From assembly GCA_030427245.1 (NCBI GenBank), contig JAUHXA010000035.1, positions 1 to 64,000 on the forward strand: DNA of 64,000 nt, given 5' to 3'. Below, piece after piece: positions 52,089 to 62,681 of the stretch (position 1 is its first letter; each line of letters begins with the position of its first letter). The notes beneath the pieces are model-generated. The model ran no database searches and was not told the DNA's origin. It saw only the letters and a list, made by a program, of their open reading frames with translations. This DNA comes from Bacteroidia bacterium. Lineage in GTDB: Bacteria > Bacteroidota > Bacteroidia > Chitinophagales > UBA2359. The position numbers and the translations under genes were made by a program.

Positions 52089-55000
52089 ATGAACAAATAC
52101 CTACTGTCTTTGTGTCTATTGTTGTGGACTAACTCATACGTGTATGCCCAACCCACTGTCAATCAATCTACTTTTGATTTGCGATTTGCAGAGCAAACGG
52201 TGAATTGTGAGGCAGCAACGCCTACATTCTGTACAAGCATACAAATCAAATCAGCCGAGGAAGGCGAAAGTTTTAGAATTGGTTCACATACTGTTTTCTT
52301 CCATTACAGCAATCTTGCCATTCAATCTCCTACTTATACTTCCTCAAATTTTGACAATGAAAATGCCTGTATATCGAATCAGCTTGCTGCCTATCAAACA
52401 CCTGTGTTCAATTTTGACGCAAATACTTCAGAAGCCAATTTTACTACAATTGCTCAGCAAGGTTTCACAGAACAGCTATGTCCTCTAGTGACAGATGAAT
52501 GGATAGAAATGGGAAAGGTTTGTTTTGAAGTCGTTGATGATAGCCAAATCACAAACCTTCAATTCAATGCCAATTTCACGACCGTCAATTACATTGATCC
52601 AACAGCAAGCAATAACATCGGGGATCCGCAAGACAAAGCTGAACACACCAAAGGAACATTGATTGGATTGAACACCCTATCAATTTGTCCCTGTAATCAA
52701 AACATTGAACAAGAAGCAGAAGTGGTGCAGGAATTTTGTGAAAGTGGTACACCAGATTTGGTAGCAGCCGAAAGCGAAATTGTGTATAGTGGAGATGGCA
52801 GCGTGTTTTCGGTTGAGTGGTTTGTGGATGTAGATTATACTGTGCCTTATATTCCCGAAACCATAGAACATTCAGGAATAGACAATTGTGCTTCAGAATC
52901 ATTTCTGCTTTATGCTAAAGCGACTTGTTCAATTGATGCAACCGAATACGATGCAGGTACTTTGGAGGTGAAAATATATCCTACACCTCAAATGCCTGAA
53001 ATCATGCGTTTGGACGATGAATGTGCCTATTTAGTGTTACCTATTTGCCCAAATGATTTGCTATCTGAGACAAGCTTCAATTTGATGCCGAGTGCAGAAG
53101 CTGCAACTCGAAGTATTACGATTATTTCTTCCTTTAATGAAGACTGTGAGGCTACTTTTGAAGTTCCTTACGAAAAATGCCATGACCCTGTTTGTGACCA
53201 GACGATTACTGCAATAGCTGCCAACATTCAAAGTTTTTGTGAAACAGGAATACCAAACCTGTCGTTTGCAGAAGCAGAAATAGAATACAGTGGCGATGGT
53301 AATGTGTTTGTGATAGAGTGGTTTGAAGATGAGATGTTTAACGTTCCTTATTTAGAGCAAAACTTCAATCACTCTCAGTCAGATTTGTGCGTTGTCGAAA
53401 GCCACACGCTGTTTGCAAGAGGCACTTGTACGATTGACAACACCGTTTTGGCAGCAGGAACATTGGTAGTGGAATTATATCCTTCGCCAAAAGCCCCAAC
53501 AATTCAGCGTTTGGATGATGGCTGCAATTATCAAGTCATACCATTTTGCGTCAATGACCTACTTTCCGAAACCGAATTTAGCCTATCACCCGATACCGAA
53601 GCCGCAACGAGAAACATTGAAGTGACATCGGGAATCAATGAAAGTTTTTGTGAAACTGAATCTTTTGAAGTAGCATTTGAAGCTTGTCCAGAATTGCTTT
53701 GTTCTCAAACAATTGAGCAAGAGATTGCAGCCGTTCAGCATTATTGCGAAAGCGGAATGGCGGATTTAGAGGCGGCAGAATCGGAATTGGTATTTAGTGG
53801 TGATGGGAGCGTTTTTACAATAGAATGGTTTTCAGACGAAAGCTTCAATACTCCTTTTGATGGGCAAATGTTGAATCATTCGATGGAAGATGTTTGTGGA
53901 ATTGAAACGGTGATTTTGTATGCTCGTGCTACTTGCAGTGAAGACGCTTCAACGATTGCGGCAGGAACTTTGGTCGTTCAGTTGTACCCTTCACCACAAG
54001 CTCCAACAATTCAGCGTTTGGATGATGACTGCAATTATCAAGTCATACCCTTTTGCCTCAATGATATACTTTCCGAAACAGAGTTCAGTTTGTCACCCGA
54101 TACCGAAGCCGCAACGAGAAACATTGAAGTGATGTCGGGAATCAATGGAAACTTATGCGAAACGGAATCCTTTGAAGTAGCTTTTGAAGGCTGTCCAGAG
54201 TTGGTTTGTTCTCAAACGATTGAGCAAGAGATTGCAGCCGTTCAAAGTTTTTGTGAAAGCGGAATGGCGGATTTGGAGGTGGCAGAATCGGAATTGGTAT
54301 TCAGTGGTGATGGCAGTGTTTTTATGATAGAATGGTTTTCAGACGAAAGCTTCAATACTCCTTTTGATGGGCAAATGTTGAATCACTCGATGGAAGATGT
54401 TTGTGGAATTGAAACGGTGATTTTGTATGCTCTTGCGACTTGCAGCGAAGACGCTTCAACGATTGCGGCAGGAACTTTGGTCGTTCAGTTGTATCCTTCG
54501 CCACAAGCTCCAACAATTCAGCGTTTGGATGATGACTGCAATTATCAAGTCATACCGTTTTGCCTCAATGATATACTTTCCGAAACCGAGTTTAGCCTAT
54601 CACCCGATACCGAAGCCGCAACGAGAAACATTGAAGTGACATCGGGAATCAATGGAAATATATGCGAAACGGAATCCTTTGAAGTAGCTTTTGAAGCCTG
54701 TCCAGAGTTGGTTTGTTCTCAAACGATTGAGCAAGAGATTGCAGCCGTTCAAAGTTTTTGCGAAAGCGGAATGGCGGATTTAGAGGCAGCAGAATCGGAA
54801 TTGGTATTTAGTGGAGATGGGAGCGTTTTTACGATAGAATGGTTTTCAGACGAAAGCTTCAATACTCCTTTTGATGGGCAAATGTTGAATCATTCGATGG
54901 AAGATGTTTGTGGGCTTGAAACGGTGATTTTGTATGCTCGTGCGACTTGCAGTGAAGACGCTTCAACGATTGCGGCAGGAACTTTGGTCGTTCAGTTGTA

Positions 55001-56381
55001 CCCTTCACCACAAGCTCCAACAGTTCAGCGTTTGGATGATGGCTGCAATTATCAGGTCATACCGTTTTGTCTCAATGATATACTTTCCGAAACTGAGTTC
55101 AGTTTGTCACCCGATACCGAAGCCGCAACGAGAAACATTGAAGTGACATCGGGAATCAATGGAAATATATGCGAAACGGAATCCTTTGAAGTAGCTTTTG
55201 AAGCCTGTCCAGAGCCGTTTTGTAATTTGGAGATTGTATCTGCCATTCCCTCTTTGTGCGATTCTATGACCAATACATATAGTTTGGAGGTCGTGGTGAC
55301 TTATGGAATCGTGCCAAATGCGCCAATTGAAATCATTGTAGGCGAAGTCGGGAATGGTGGAGGAATGATTGATGGGAGTGGCGAACAGACTTTTGTAGTG
55401 GAGAATCTGCCTGCAAATGGCGAAATGGGTGTGGATGTGGTAGCTGGTTTGGTGATTAGCAACATTTGTGTAGATACACTTTTGAATGCCTTTGATGCGC
55501 CTGTGTCGTGTGAAGTTGATTTGTGTGAACAGTTGGAAGTGGGAGAATTGCCGAGTGATAATCAATTTGTTTGTTTTGGAGATGTTTTGCAGATAACTCA
55601 TTCTGGGACAGTGCTTCCCGACGGTACTGCGTTGGTTTATGTTTTGCATACTGTACCGAATAATGCACTGACGAATCCTTTGTATTTTAGCACTGAAGGA
55701 ATGTTTGATTGGGTGCAGATGCCCGAAGTGATGGCGAATATTCCCTACTATGTGTCGGTCATTGGAGGATTTGATGTGGATGGAAATGGGATTCCCGAAT
55801 TGGAAAATAATCAGTGTTTGAAGGTGTCAAATCCGATGCCTGTGGTGTTTTTGGAGGAAATACAAATTGACTTCGACATCACAACCAACGAAACGACTCA
55901 AACGTTTGATCTAAGCCTGACAGTCAGTGGAGGTTTGCCAGCCTTCAATGCGAGCAACTATCAAATCGTGTTGTCGAATGGCACAGAAACGGTGGTAAAT
56001 GGAGAGTTTCAGACGGTCGTTTTGCAGGATTTGGAGCTGACAGAAATGTTGGATATTTTGGTGACAGATTTTGGCGGTTGTGTGGGAAGTGTGGAAAATA
56101 TTGCGGTAGGAGTAGAGGAGGTTTCTTTTTTGGAGAAAATGGAAGTGAGGCATTTGCCAAATCACATACTGCAATTGCAGTTTTGGAGTCAGCAACAGCA
56201 GGAAGTAAAAATAGCCTTGTACGATTTGACTGGACAAAATATAATCCAACGAACATTCTCATTACAACAGAGTTATACTGTTTTGGAGTGGTCTTTGATA
56301 GATTTGCCGATAGGGATTTATTTGTTACAGGTAAGCAATGGAAGGGAATCAGTCGTGCGGAAAGTTTACGGTGGACAATAG
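52089..56381 (+). CDS. Large secreted repeat protein with T9SS sorting domain
   Basis: 1430 residues with a signal peptide (YLLSLCLLLWTNSYVYAQ). An N-terminal ~190-residue domain, rich in acidic and Cys residues, precedes five tandem repeats of about 169 residues. Each repeat has Cys pairs, FSGDGSVFTIEWF, and QLYPSPQAPTIQRLDD (later repeats nearly identical). Two beta-rich regions follow, and a C-terminal type IX secretion domain (LYDLTGQNIIQRTF through LPIGIYLLQVSNG). It is exported through the outer membrane and probably attached to the surface. No enzyme motif is seen; an adhesin or structural role is inferred. Confidence 0.8.
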   Translation: MNKYLLSLCLLLWTNSYVYAQPTVNQSTFDLRFAEQTVNCEAATPTFCTSIQIKSAEEGESFRIGSHTVFFHYSNLAIQSPTYTSSNFDNENACISNQLAAYQTPVFNFDANTSEANFTTIAQQGFTEQLCPLVTDEWIEMGKVCFEVVDDSQITNLQFNANFTTVNYIDPTASNNIGDPQDKAEHTKGTLIGLNTLSICPCNQNIEQEAEVVQEFCESGTPDLVAAESEIVYSGDGSVFSVEWFVDVDYTVPYIPETIEHSGIDNCASESFLLYAKATCSIDATEYDAGTLEVKIYPTPQMPEIMRLDDECAYLVLPICPNDLLSETSFNLMPSAEAATRSITIISSFNEDCEATFEVPYEKCHDPVCDQTITAIAANIQSFCETGIPNLSFAEAEIEYSGDGNVFVIEWFEDEMFNVPYLEQNFNHSQSDLCVVESHTLFARGTCTIDNTVLAAGTLVVELYPSPKAPTIQRLDDGCNYQVIPFCVNDLLSETEFSLSPDTEAATRNIEVTSGINESFCETESFEVAFEACPELLCSQTIEQEIAAVQHYCESGMADLEAAESELVFSGDGSVFTIEWFSDESFNTPFDGQMLNHSMEDVCGIETVILYARATCSEDASTIAAGTLVVQLYPSPQAPTIQRLDDDCNYQVIPFCLNDILSETEFSLSPDTEAATRNIEVMSGINGNLCETESFEVAFEGCPELVCSQTIEQEIAAVQSFCESGMADLEVAESELVFSGDGSVFMIEWFSDESFNTPFDGQMLNHSMEDVCGIETVILYALATCSEDASTIAAGTLVVQLYPSPQAPTIQRLDDDCNYQVIPFCLNDILSETEFSLSPDTEAATRNIEVTSGINGNICETESFEVAFEACPELVCSQTIEQEIAAVQSFCESGMADLEAAESELVFSGDGSVFTIEWFSDESFNTPFDGQMLNHSMEDVCGLETVILYARATCSEDASTIAAGTLVVQLYPSPQAPTVQRLDDGCNYQVIPFCLNDILSETEFSLSPDTEAATRNIEVTSGINGNICETESFEVAFEACPEPFCNLEIVSAIPSLCDSMTNTYSLEVVVTYGIVPNAPIEIIVGEVGNGGGMIDGSGEQTFVVENLPANGEMGVDVVAGLVISNICVDTLLNAFDAPVSCEVDLCEQLEVGELPSDNQFVCFGDVLQITHSGTVLPDGTALVYVLHTVPNNALTNPLYFSTEGMFDWVQMPEVMANIPYYVSVIGGFDVDGNGIPELENNQCLKVSNPMPVVFLEEIQIDFDITTNETTQTFDLSLTVSGGLPAFNASNYQIVLSNGTETVVNGEFQTVVLQDLELTEMLDILVTDFGGCVGSVENIAVGVEEVSFLEKMEVRHLPNHILQLQFWSQQQQEVKIALYDLTGQNIIQRTFSLQQSYTVLEWSLIDLPIGIYLLQVSNGRESVVRKVYGGQ
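52690..55217 (+). repeat. Five tandem ~507-bp repeats in the secreted protein gene
   Basis: Units begin near 52690, 53190, 53697, 54204 and 54711 and end before 55218. The last three are nearly identical at the DNA level (shadow frames recur exactly 507 bp apart at 53920, 54427 and 54934), while the first two have diverged. Such homogenised repeats can expand or contract by recombination and may be collapsed in short-read assemblies. Confidence 0.85.
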
Positions 56382-56538
56382 GGGATGGACAGAAATTAGA
56401 GGCATTTACGATTGCCTGATTCATCAATACACATTTTGAAAACTTCAAACACAAGTAAATAACAACCTTACATTTTTTTAAATGAATTTATCCAAACTCA
56501 GAAATCCTTAAACAACAAAACACAATAGATAGAATAGA

Positions 56539-58071
56539 ATGGCTGTTTCAACTCAACTTTTTGACCTCATCAAATCACTGGATAAATCTGAAAAGCGTTA
56601 TTTCAAGTTACACTCTTCTAAGTACAAAGGTGATGATAATCAATACCAAAAAGTATTTGATGCGATTGATAGTCAAGAGGATTACGATGAAGAAGCCTTG
56701 AAGAAGAAGTTCAAAAAGGAGAAGTTTGTTAAGCAGTTTCATGTCATAAAAAACTACTTGTACAACCTGATTCTGGATAGTTTGTGGACGTTTCATTCGG
56801 GTAAAAATACCAATCAACAAATCAGCGAGCTGATAGACAAAAGTGAGGTGCTGACCGAAAAAGGCTTGTTTCACCAATCTCTCAAGCTACTGCAAAAGGC
56901 CGCAAAATACGCCGAAAAGAAAGAGACGTTTGAGCATTGTCTATTGGTTTACAAACGCTTGAAACTTCTTTATATTCGCAAGATAGATGTCGATAATTTT
57001 GAAAAACGTCTCAACGAATACATTCAAAAAGAACAATGGGCCTTGCGACAATTAAACAACCTGATGTACTATGAATGGCTGTCTAACAAAGCATTCCAAT
57101 TGTATCACCGCACACACGTTGCCAGGAATCTAAATGATGAAGAAGCCTACCGATTGTTGCTAGCCGACCCTTTGCTGCAAAACAGCGAAGATGCAACTTC
57201 AAGTTTGGCCAAAATGCACTTCTTCAACATCAAAGCTTTGTGTCACGAAACGATAGGGGATTTGAAGTCAAGCTGCGAAAGCCGAGAATATATGGTGCAG
57301 CTTTTTGAATCCAACGAAGAATTGCAGGAGCGAAGTTTTGTAAATTACTTGGTGTCACTCAACAATTTACTACACAACTACAACGAACTTCGAGACTACG
57401 ACCATTTTTTTGAGGTCTTAGAAAAAATCAGAAAGGTGGCGAAAAATACCAAACGAGAGATGAGTCAGGTAGAGGAATTGTTGGTCTTTCGTTCGACTGC
57501 TGCAATGGTTTTCAATGCTTTGGTCAAAAATGGACGATTTGAAGAAGCGTCAGGGATGATTGAAGAGATTGAAGCGGGATTTGAAAAATTCGGCAACAAA
57601 CTAAATGAAGCATTTCGCTATCCGTTTTACTATTTCTTTGGTTATACCCATTTTGCCTTGGGAAATTACCAGGAATGTCTGGTGTATTTGGAGCATTTTA
57701 TTCATAACAATGACTTGACCTTCAACCGAGAACTGTTCCGATTTGGTCGGATTCTATATCTACTAACACACTACGAATTGGATAATTGGGAATTGCTGCC
57801 TTCCATCATTCGTTCGACTCAACGTTATCTTTCCCAATTTCAACAGCCCTACACATCTGAAAAAATACTGCTTAATTTTCTCAAAAAAACACCGTATGCG
57901 GATGAGAAAGCAGCTTTTTTGGACTTAGGGGAAGAAATGGAAAAATTACTTGAAAATCCTCGTTTTCAGAAAGAGTTGGAGCATTTTGATTATTTGACCT
58001 GGATAAAGGCAAAAATTGAAGAGGAGGACTTTGTAGATGTTTATTTGGAGCGATTGAGGATAACACAGTGA
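56539..58071 (+). CDS. Helical-repeat (TPR-like) protein, function unknown
   Basis: 510 residues, nearly all helical, with spaced aromatic/acidic residues like degenerate tetratricopeptide repeats (for example LYHRTHVARNLNDEEAYRLL and NYQECLVYLEHFIHNNDLTF). No signal peptide and no catalytic motif. Long TPR proteins of this type occur in many Bacteroidota and may be scaffolds. It follows the T9SS gene by 157 bp on the same strand. Confidence 0.65.
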   Translation: MAVSTQLFDLIKSLDKSEKRYFKLHSSKYKGDDNQYQKVFDAIDSQEDYDEEALKKKFKKEKFVKQFHVIKNYLYNLILDSLWTFHSGKNTNQQISELIDKSEVLTEKGLFHQSLKLLQKAAKYAEKKETFEHCLLVYKRLKLLYIRKIDVDNFEKRLNEYIQKEQWALRQLNNLMYYEWLSNKAFQLYHRTHVARNLNDEEAYRLLLADPLLQNSEDATSSLAKMHFFNIKALCHETIGDLKSSCESREYMVQLFESNEELQERSFVNYLVSLNNLLHNYNELRDYDHFFEVLEKIRKVAKNTKREMSQVEELLVFRSTAAMVFNALVKNGRFEEASGMIEEIEAGFEKFGNKLNEAFRYPFYYFFGYTHFALGNYQECLVYLEHFIHNNDLTFNRELFRFGRILYLLTHYELDNWELLPSIIRSTQRYLSQFQQPYTSEKILLNFLKKTPYADEKAAFLDLGEEMEKLLENPRFQKELEHFDYLTWIKAKIEEEDFVDVYLERLRITQ

Positions 58072-58222
58072 ATTGTAAATGTTCAAAACTGTCATAATTA
58101 CAACAGAAGGCAGAAAAGCAGTTTGTCTGATGAACAGGAATAGAATACCATTGTTTTATGCTCAATAAGATGCTGTGACAAATGCAGTATTCTTTGATTT
58201 TTACATTTTAATTTTAACGACT

Positions 58223-58927
58223 ATGCAGAATAACATTTTGGTAAAAATATTGATTTTGAGTGTATTGATGACTCTTTTGTCCTTTAGTTGCAATTCTTCT
58301 CAAAAGGCAGCTTCACTTTCGGAAGGGGAAATGAAATTGCCAAAGGAAAAAACAACTAAAGAAAAGGCAATACCCATGCAAGACGGAATGGCAAAAGCCT
58401 ACTTTGCAAGCGGTTGTTTTTGGTGTGTTGAAGCGGTGTATGAATCGGTCAAAGGTGTGCAGGAATCCATTTCGGGTTATTCGGGCGGACATACCCAAAA
58501 CCCTACCTACGAAGCCAGCAATACTGGAAAAACAGGTCATGCCGAAGCCGTAGAAATTATTTACGACCCCGAAGTGGTGAGTTTTAGTAGTTTGGTAGAT
58601 GTTTATTTTGGTTCACAAGACCCAACGCAAGTGAATGGTCAAGGCCCCGATCATGGTTCGCAATATCGTTCCATCATTTTTTACCAAAACGAGGAAGAAA
58701 AGAAAATCATCGAGGAAAAGAAAGCTGCATTGGCCAAACAACTAAACGCCGAGATTGCAGCCGAAGTGATGAAGTTTGAAAAGTTTTGGGTAGGGGAAGA
58801 CTACCATCAAAATTACGAAAGGCGGCACCCAAACCATCCTTATATCCAAAAAGTATCCATTCCTCGATTGAATCGCTTCAAACAGAAATTTCCAGAGCTG
58901 TTGAAGGACGAAAGTGCGGGACATTAA
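58223..58927 (+). CDS. msrA: Lipoprotein peptide methionine sulfoxide reductase A
   Basis: 234 residues from MQNNILVKILILSVL at 58223, preceded in frame by a weaker ATG at 58175. The N-terminus has a lipoprotein signal (LLSFSCNSS). The catalytic motif is ASGCFWCVEAVYES (Cys nucleophile), followed by GYSGGHTQNPTY, GHAEAVEIIYD and a C-terminal YHQNYERRHPNHPYI. It repairs oxidised methionine (S-sulfoxide form) in the periplasm. MsrB is not fused or adjacent. Confidence 0.93.
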   Translation: MQNNILVKILILSVLMTLLSFSCNSSQKAASLSEGEMKLPKEKTTKEKAIPMQDGMAKAYFASGCFWCVEAVYESVKGVQESISGYSGGHTQNPTYEASNTGKTGHAEAVEIIYDPEVVSFSSLVDVYFGSQDPTQVNGQGPDHGSQYRSIIFYQNEEEKKIIEEKKAALAKQLNAEIAAEVMKFEKFWVGEDYHQNYERRHPNHPYIQKVSIPRLNRFKQKFPELLKDESAGH

Positions 58928-59010
58928 TGGGGGGATAAATGTCAGATTGTTTTTATACTTTCTCTCAATCAAAATTCATATATCGTGTAATCTTACATCA
59001 TAAATCCATC

Positions 59011-59246
59011 TAATTAGTGCTTGAACGGAAACTCTTAACTAATTGAGTGTTAAAACATAACTAAACACTTAAACAGACGAACTTTTTAAAGTTTCCCCAT
59101 ATATCAATACCTTCAATAAATTCCTAATAAATTAACATCAAGTTGCTATAAGAATATAAAAATTGAAGGAAAAAGTTCGTTTGTTTTAACCATTAGTTAT
59201 GTTTTGATAGACAGACAATTATCTCTTTCCGTTCAGGCACTAATTA
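59011..59246. mobile_element. MITE-like palindromic element (~236 bp)
   Basis: The left end TAATTAGTGCTTGAACGGAA and the reverse complement of the right end, TAATTAGTGCCTGAACGGAA, match over ~20 bases with one mismatch. The inverted similarity continues inward for ~70 bases (for example AACATAACTA and ACGAACTTTTT in both arms). There is no coding capacity. This is the structure of a miniature inverted-repeat transposable element mobilised in trans. It sits between msrA and the terminator of the TonB-dependent receptor gene. Confidence 0.65.
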
Positions 59247-59283
59247 AAAAAAGACAGCCCAAAGTTTTTTGCTTTGGGCTGTC
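59246..59283 (-). terminator. Terminator of the TonB-dependent receptor gene
   Basis: GACAGCCCAAAG (59253-59264) pairs with CTTTGGGCTGTC (59272-59283), followed on the minus strand by a T-tract (59246-59252). It lies 30 bp beyond the receptor's stop codon. Confidence 0.85.
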
Positions 59284-59313
59284 TCATTTTCAATATCTAC
59301 CGTCAATCGTCCA

Positions 59314-62300
59314 TTAAAAAATATACCGCAATCCAATCTGTGCCTGCCAACGAGACAACAAACTGAAATCATCCGTAAAGGTATTGGTCAAAGTCGTGTC
59401 AAAACCATAAGTCGGAACACCGTCCACCACACTTACGCCAACAGGCTGCGTATTGACAGGTAATTGACGTACCCCCCAATCGGAGCTAATTAAATTACCA
59501 ATATTCAAAATGTCCAAACTCAATTGAACCGTATTCTTGTCGCCATCCTCACCAAAATTCAAGTCTTGAAGAATTCGGAAATCCCAAGTCGAAAACCATG
59601 GACTCAAAATGCCGTATTTCTCCATATAACTACCACGGTTTTCGCTCAAATAATCGTCTTGTTCTATGTAGGCATTGAAGGCATTTCTTTGTGCCGTTTG
59701 TTCCGCATCCGTTCCTGCAAAGCTCATTTCATTGATTTCGCTGCTTGTAGGAATATAGAGTAAGTCGTTTAAGCCCGAACCATCTCCATTGATGTCGCCC
59801 GAATAGGTATAGCTGAATCGCCCACCTTCTGCATACTCAAAAAACAAAGCAATACTGGTAGCCCATTTATTATTTGAACCATAAGTGAACTGCTTGTAAG
59901 CTGAACCAATAATGCGGTGACGGTTGCCATACAAAGAAGGCGACAAAACCGCTTGATTCACATTGCCAAGCGCAGGATTTCGGTCATAGGCATCACTCGA
60001 AATCTCTGCTTCAATCGAACTTGCATCTTTGGCATCCAAATAGTTGTAGGCAAGACTTGTGTAAAGTCCATTGTCCCAATTGCGCTTCAATTCCACACTT
60101 GCATTGAAGGAATAGCCCAAGTCCGTATTGGTAAATACATAAGCATTATTGGCAAAATCGTTGGTACGGTCTTCGGCTGTATAAATCGCCCGATTATCCA
60201 CTCCCTGCAAAGTACTCGTTGGCGGTTTGATGCCATAATTGCGCACCATCATGCCGTTCACGTCTTTGGTATAAATGAAGTCAGTCGACAAAATCCAACC
60301 ATTTTCCCACTTTTTGTCAATGCCCAAATTGGTGCGGTGAACCTGAGGAAATTTGAAGTCGGGATGTGTCACATTGTAGAAGAAGAAGTTAGGGTTTGCC
60401 ACTTGATTGCCAATCCAAACAAAAGGCAAGCGACCTGAGAACAAACCTGTTCCACCTCTTACCTGCAAGGTTCTGTTGCCTTTTACGTCCCAATTGAAGC
60501 CTACTCTTGGCGAAAACAATGTAGCATTTTCGGGTAGCTTCGTATGGTCAAAGGTAATGGGATTGCCGTTTTCATCCGCATACGCAAGGTCTGGAATAAA
60601 ACAACAATTGCGGTCAATCACCTCTTGGATTTTTTCGGGAGTATCGAAATACAGTGGCGCATCTACTCTCACACCATAGGTCAGCGTAAAAAAACTATTC
60701 ATCTGCCACTCATCTTGAGCGTAAAAAGCCAACTGCCCCACATTGGTTTCCGCCAAAGCCCATTGTCCATTTGTAGGGTCACTATCTTGATTCGCTGCAA
60801 AAGTTGCTTCTGCAAAAGCCACCTCATCGTCAAAGGCTCCTGTATTGACGCTGTCCACGAAAGCTTCAACGCTTGCAAAACCTGGCCCAAAAGTACCACC
60901 AATATTAGTACCTGCATCGTAAACTCCAAGATTGAAGGAGTTATTGAAGGAAAATTTCTCTAATGAACCTCCAACGGTAATGGTATGGTCGCCCGAATAA
61001 ATGTTCACATTATTGCTAATTTGAAAAACGTCTTGGTCGAGTACATTGTTGATAGAGAAGGGTTCATGTCCTGCTACGATGTAGCGGATACCGTCTCGAT
61101 TGATGTTGATAACAGGAAAAGGATCAGAGAAGGCATCTCGAGAGTCTCGAAAAGAAGTCAGTCCTATCTGCAATTTGTTAGATACAGAATTACTGAACAA
61201 AGAACGGAGTTCCAAAATACCTGATTGAATCTTGTTGTTGATTTGGTAGCCCGAATTTCTGAACTGCAATGTGGTCGCATCAGGGCCACGACGACCGATT
61301 GCAGAAGGGTGAGCAGGTTGTTGTTTTAGGGCATTCAAGAAGTTGTAAGTAGCCGTCAAAGTGTGTTTGTCACTTACGTTCCAATCCAATTTGACAATGC
61401 CTTTTTCATTGTCTCTGTCAAACAAAAAACCTTCGTAAGGGCCTGTATCATAACCAAAACGAGTGTTCAGTGCATTGGAAACTGCCTCCAAATCTGCCGC
61501 TTCCACTCTTGATACATTCTCTCCACCTAATCCTGGGCGAGCAGCCACAAAGTTAGAACCCAAATCTTCTCGTCTTTCGATTTCAAAATTGGCGAAGAAA
61601 AACAATTTGTCCTTGACCAAAGCACCGCCTAAACTGAATCCAGCCTGCAACTGTGTCAAATCTGGAACAAAAATATCATTGCCTCTTACCTTAGAGCCCG
61701 TCATATCTTGGTTTCGGTAAAAACCAAAAACCGTTCCCTTCAATTCATTCGTACCGCTTTTGGTAACAGCATTTACAGCAGCTCCTGTAAAGCCTGCCTG
61801 TGTGACATCATAAGGAGCGATAGAAACACTAATTTGTTCGATTGCATCCAGAGACACTGGCTGTGCATCTGTTTGACCACCAGGTGTTGCGGCATCCAAA
61901 CCGAATGGATTGTTGAAGATAGAACCATCCAAAGAGAAGTTGTTGAATTGGTCGTTGCGTCCGCCAAAAGAATTACCGCTTGCAGACGGAGTGAGGCGGG
62001 TAAAATCAGAAGCCGAACGTGAAATAGTTGGCAATTTCTGCAATTGGTCTTTGCCGATGTTCGTTTCTGCGCCTGTTCTTTCGTTGCTGATGACCGCATT
62101 AGGGCTTGCAGTAATCACGATGTCGTCCAACTGTACTTCTTCGCTTTCGAGCTTGAAGTCAACGTTCAGTTTTTGCCCAAGAGTCAAGTAGACATCACTG
62201 TAAGTGTAGGTTTTGTAGCCCAAGTAGGTTGCCTGAATTGTGTAGGGACCACCTACCCGAAGGTTGGGCAGCGTAAAACTGCCATTGTCACGAGTCGTAG

Positions 62301-62487
62301 TGCCATAGCGTGTGCCAGTAGGTTCATGTGTTGCTACAACTGCTGCTGCTACCAAATCTTCATCACCACTTTTGCTTAGGACAGTTCCATTGATAGTTGC
62401 TGTTGTGACCTGTGCAAAGAGCGAGGAGTATTCGCTGGAAGTAAGTAAAAAAATAAGGAGTGTAAAAAGTAATTTTTTGAAGTGCAT
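59314..62487 (-). CDS. TonB-dependent receptor with carboxypeptidase-regulatory-like N-terminal domain
   Basis: 1057 residues with a signal peptide (LLFTLLIFLLTSSEYSSLFAQ). Residues ~28-120 form a carboxypeptidase-regulatory-like domain (ATINGTVLSKSGDEDLVAAA). A plug domain follows (VQLDDIVITASPNAVISNE, then GRNDQFNNFSLDGS) and a long outer-membrane beta barrel ends in a terminal Phe (WQAQIGLRYIF). Such OAR-like receptors import large substrates or bind extracellular proteins. There is no SusD partner in the window, so this is not a classical SusCD pair. The substrate is unknown. Confidence 0.9.
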   Translation of the reverse strand: MHFKKLLFTLLIFLLTSSEYSSLFAQVTTATINGTVLSKSGDEDLVAAAVVATHEPTGTRYGTTTRDNGSFTLPNLRVGGPYTIQATYLGYKTYTYSDVYLTLGQKLNVDFKLESEEVQLDDIVITASPNAVISNERTGAETNIGKDQLQKLPTISRSASDFTRLTPSASGNSFGGRNDQFNNFSLDGSIFNNPFGLDAATPGGQTDAQPVSLDAIEQISVSIAPYDVTQAGFTGAAVNAVTKSGTNELKGTVFGFYRNQDMTGSKVRGNDIFVPDLTQLQAGFSLGGALVKDKLFFFANFEIERREDLGSNFVAARPGLGGENVSRVEAADLEAVSNALNTRFGYDTGPYEGFLFDRDNEKGIVKLDWNVSDKHTLTATYNFLNALKQQPAHPSAIGRRGPDATTLQFRNSGYQINNKIQSGILELRSLFSNSVSNKLQIGLTSFRDSRDAFSDPFPVININRDGIRYIVAGHEPFSINNVLDQDVFQISNNVNIYSGDHTITVGGSLEKFSFNNSFNLGVYDAGTNIGGTFGPGFASVEAFVDSVNTGAFDDEVAFAEATFAANQDSDPTNGQWALAETNVGQLAFYAQDEWQMNSFFTLTYGVRVDAPLYFDTPEKIQEVIDRNCCFIPDLAYADENGNPITFDHTKLPENATLFSPRVGFNWDVKGNRTLQVRGGTGLFSGRLPFVWIGNQVANPNFFFYNVTHPDFKFPQVHRTNLGIDKKWENGWILSTDFIYTKDVNGMMVRNYGIKPPTSTLQGVDNRAIYTAEDRTNDFANNAYVFTNTDLGYSFNASVELKRNWDNGLYTSLAYNYLDAKDASSIEAEISSDAYDRNPALGNVNQAVLSPSLYGNRHRIIGSAYKQFTYGSNNKWATSIALFFEYAEGGRFSYTYSGDINGDGSGLNDLLYIPTSSEINEMSFAGTDAEQTAQRNAFNAYIEQDDYLSENRGSYMEKYGILSPWFSTWDFRILQDLNFGEDGDKNTVQLSLDILNIGNLISSDWGVRQLPVNTQPVGVSVVDGVPTYGFDTTLTNTFTDDFSLLSRWQAQIGLRYIF

Positions 62488-62681
62488 AACGAAAATTTAA
62501 GAGGTTCGTAAAATAGAAACAAAGATTCTGAAAGGGTGTGATAATATAAGCATAAAAGTATTAAAAGCTAGGTTAAAAGAGTGTTAATTTTATAACTCTA
62601 TTTGGAATTCTTACAAAACAAATTTATTTTGTAGTTGATGTTTTTTTACATGGACATATACTCAACTAAAGAAAATGTGAG

